Shown here piece by piece: positions 6,961-7,957 of a stretch of DNA of 7,957 nt. The first letter of the stretch is position 1, and each line of letters opens with the position of its first letter. This DNA comes from an uncultured Emergencia sp. (lineage in GTDB: Bacteria; Bacillota; Clostridia; Peptostreptococcales; Anaerovoracaceae): NCBI GenBank assembly GCA_902476665.1, contig CABSEO010000077.1, positions 1 to 7,957 on the forward strand, written 5' to 3'. The notes below the pieces were generated by a model. That model had not been told where the DNA came from. It did no database searches and was given only the letters and a program-made list of their open reading frames with translations. The position numbers and the translations under genes were made by a program.

Positions 6961-7626
6961 TTAATAAAATATTCGCGATGGTTTGGTCAGCTTATAGTTG
7001 ATGTATGTCAATATAGCCAGAACTGCCGCGCCGAAAACCGATGCGAAGAGGATATAGGTTTTAAAAAACGGATCTCCCAGCAATGTCAGCAGCGTATCAG
7101 TTTCTTGTGGAAGGTCAATTCCGATAAAAAACTGATATGCCCATAGCCGGAAACTCTTAATTGACCAGCACACACCCTGAACAATCAGGAGCACCACCGT
7201 CAGCCCTGCCCCTGTGTAGTAACGGTTTCGCAGAGCTTCCCGAAAATCATTTTTCCATAAATATACATAGATTGCAATAATAATGGCAAGAGAAAACAGA
7301 CCGGCTGCAAGTTCAATATTCAGAATGCTTTTTGCTTTTCCCATAATCTGCTGTTCAGTTTCTTCAAAAATAGGATCTCGATAACTGCCGTTTTTCTCAT
7401 AAACCTGAAAAGGTTTCCCGCTGAAAGATGTCCAGTAAGAAGAAATTTCGTCCGCCATCTCACTTCCGGTCACATTGTATGGGATCTCGCTGATCACCTG
7501 ACTGTCATTGAAATGATAAACATAAGTTTCTGATATTCTCAATATCAAATTGGAGCTTAAAATCACAATCATCAGCGGCAGCAGCACTGCCAATATGACT
7601 GAACAAACATAATTGAATTTGTGCAT
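6961..7626 (-). CDS. Four-segment membrane protein, DUF1461/TIGR01906 (Lit-like) family
   Basis: The 221-residue protein has one N-terminal membrane segment (about 8-28), an extracytoplasmic stretch of some 75 residues, then segments near 105-123, 138-156 and 190-210. This layout, and pieces such as RDPIFEETEQQIM (83-95) and FFIGIDLPQETDTLL (166-180) followed by PFF, resemble DUF1461/TIGR01906 proteins. Some members are Lit, lipoprotein intramolecular transacylases that move an acyl chain on the lipoprotein N-terminal cysteine. From memory, typical members carry His in an HMxDVK-like motif and in FHxxFF; here the corresponding places read QIMGKAK and WAYQFF, so transacylase activity is doubtful. 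TGAGGAG (7632-7638) lies 5 nt before the ATG. The gap to pduL is 71 nt and contains a hairpin; the gap to the DJ-1 gene is 30 nt. Membrane location is firm, family membership moderate. Confidence 0.6.
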   Translation of the reverse strand: MHKFNYVCSVILAVLLPLMIVILSSNLILRISETYVYHFNDSQVISEIPYNVTGSEMADEISSYWTSFSGKPFQVYEKNGSYRDPIFEETEQQIMGKAKSILNIELAAGLFSLAIIIAIYVYLWKNDFREALRNRYYTGAGLTVVLLIVQGVCWSIKSFRLWAYQFFIGIDLPQETDTLLTLLGDPFFKTYILFASVFGAAVLAILTYINYKLTKPSRIFY

Positions 7627-7657
7627 TTTGACTCCTCACCTACCTATATGCAACGCG

Positions 7658-7680
7658 GGGATAGACTGACCGCCTATCCC
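7658..7680 (-). repeat. Inverted repeat in the pduL/membrane-protein gap
   Basis: GGGATAG (7674-7680 on the minus strand) and CTATCCC (7658-7664) form a perfect 7-bp stem with a 9-nt loop, 17 nt after the pduL stop. The sequence after the stem is CGCGTTGC with no T run, so it is at best a weak terminator and could be an operator or an mRNA stability hairpin. No clear promoter lies between it and the next gene. Confidence 0.4.
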
Positions 7681-7697
7681 TGCTGAACTTTTCTGTT

Positions 7698-7957
7698 CTA
7701 TTTAATGATTTCACATACTGCATCAGGTCCGCAGCCGGCTGCATTCCCTTCATCAGTATCCAGATGCACTTCTTTTTCATGTTTGGCACCTGCTCTAACC
7801 AATACATTATCAAAAGTCAGACCTCTTTCACCTTCGATCTTGATGCTTACCCAGTCGCCGTCTTTTACGCCGGCCTCTGCAGCCTGTGCATCATTTAAGT
7901 GAACGTGTCTCAGTGCTGCAATAACACCGTGATCAAGTTCTACTTCGCCGCATGGAC
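7698..7957 (-). CDS. pduL: Phosphate acyltransferase, PduL family (C-terminal part, cut by the window edge)
   Basis: PduL-type phosphotransacylases exchange CoA and phosphate on acetyl or propanoyl groups and are unrelated in fold to Pta. They link acyl-CoA to ATP formation through acetate or propionate kinase. Only the last 85 codons are present. They show LRHVHL (15-20 of the visible part) with its metal-binding histidines, GVKDGDWVSI (29-38), GERGLTFDNVLVR (42-54) and VHLDTDEGNAAG (63-74), which correspond to the second barrel domain and the HxDxDExNA metal-site motif of PduL. The stop is TAG at 7698-7700. No microcompartment shell or propanediol genes are seen, so it may be a free-standing housekeeping form, but upstream sequence is missing. 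The N-terminal domain and any encapsulation peptide lie outside the window. Confidence 0.9.
   Translation of the reverse strand, partial: PCGEVELDHGVIAALRHVHLNDAQAAEAGVKDGDWVSIKIEGERGLTFDNVLVRAGAKHEKEVHLDTDEGNAAGCGPDAVCEIIK

Overview
The window looks like chromosomal DNA from a low-to-middle GC Firmicute of the class Clostridia, most likely a Lachnospiraceae-type gut anaerobe. This rests on gene content (short homoserine dehydrogenase, free-standing PduL-type phosphotransacylase, GlpP, bacterial beta-CASP nuclease), on strong GAGG/GGAG ribosome binding sites and on protein style. No marker gene fixes the genus. Every real gene I can support lies on the minus strand, so transcription runs from high to low coordinates. 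I see no tRNA, rRNA, CRISPR array, insertion sequence or phage gene.

Upstream block (7957 to about 3642): the C-terminal part of a PduL-like phosphate acyltransferase enters at the right edge. It is followed by a four-segment membrane protein resembling the DUF1461/TIGR01906 (Lit-like) family, a DJ-1/PfpI protein, a PHP-domain phosphoesterase and a membrane-anchored lipase/esterase. Gaps from DUF1461 onward are 30, 14 and 0 nt, which suggests one operon. After the lipase comes about 500 bp of a decayed, unrecognised coding region, closed by a Rho-independent terminator (3642-3702).

Downstream block (about 3612 to 1): a candidate sigma-A promoter just after that terminator drives glpP (glycerol-3-phosphate-responsive antiterminator family), a beta-CASP metallo-beta-lactamase RNase-like protein, uridine kinase and a homoserine dehydrogenase gene that runs off the left edge. 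The first two gaps are 44 nt and the last is 89 nt. The homoserine dehydrogenase reading frame is broken by a single-base shift near 241-246.

Functionally the region is mostly housekeeping. A loose RNA and nucleotide theme joins GlpP (an RNA-binding regulator), the beta-CASP nuclease, uridine kinase and the PHP phosphoesterase. A membrane and lipid theme joins the Lit-like protein and the lipase. The points most worth checking are the broken hom gene, the decayed locus, GlpP without any glycerol genes beside it, the apparent loss of family histidines in the Lit-like protein, the short PHP C-terminus fused by a TAA/ATG junction to the lipase gene, and the five-segment membrane anchor of the lipase. 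I did not find a clearly new defence or mobile system.
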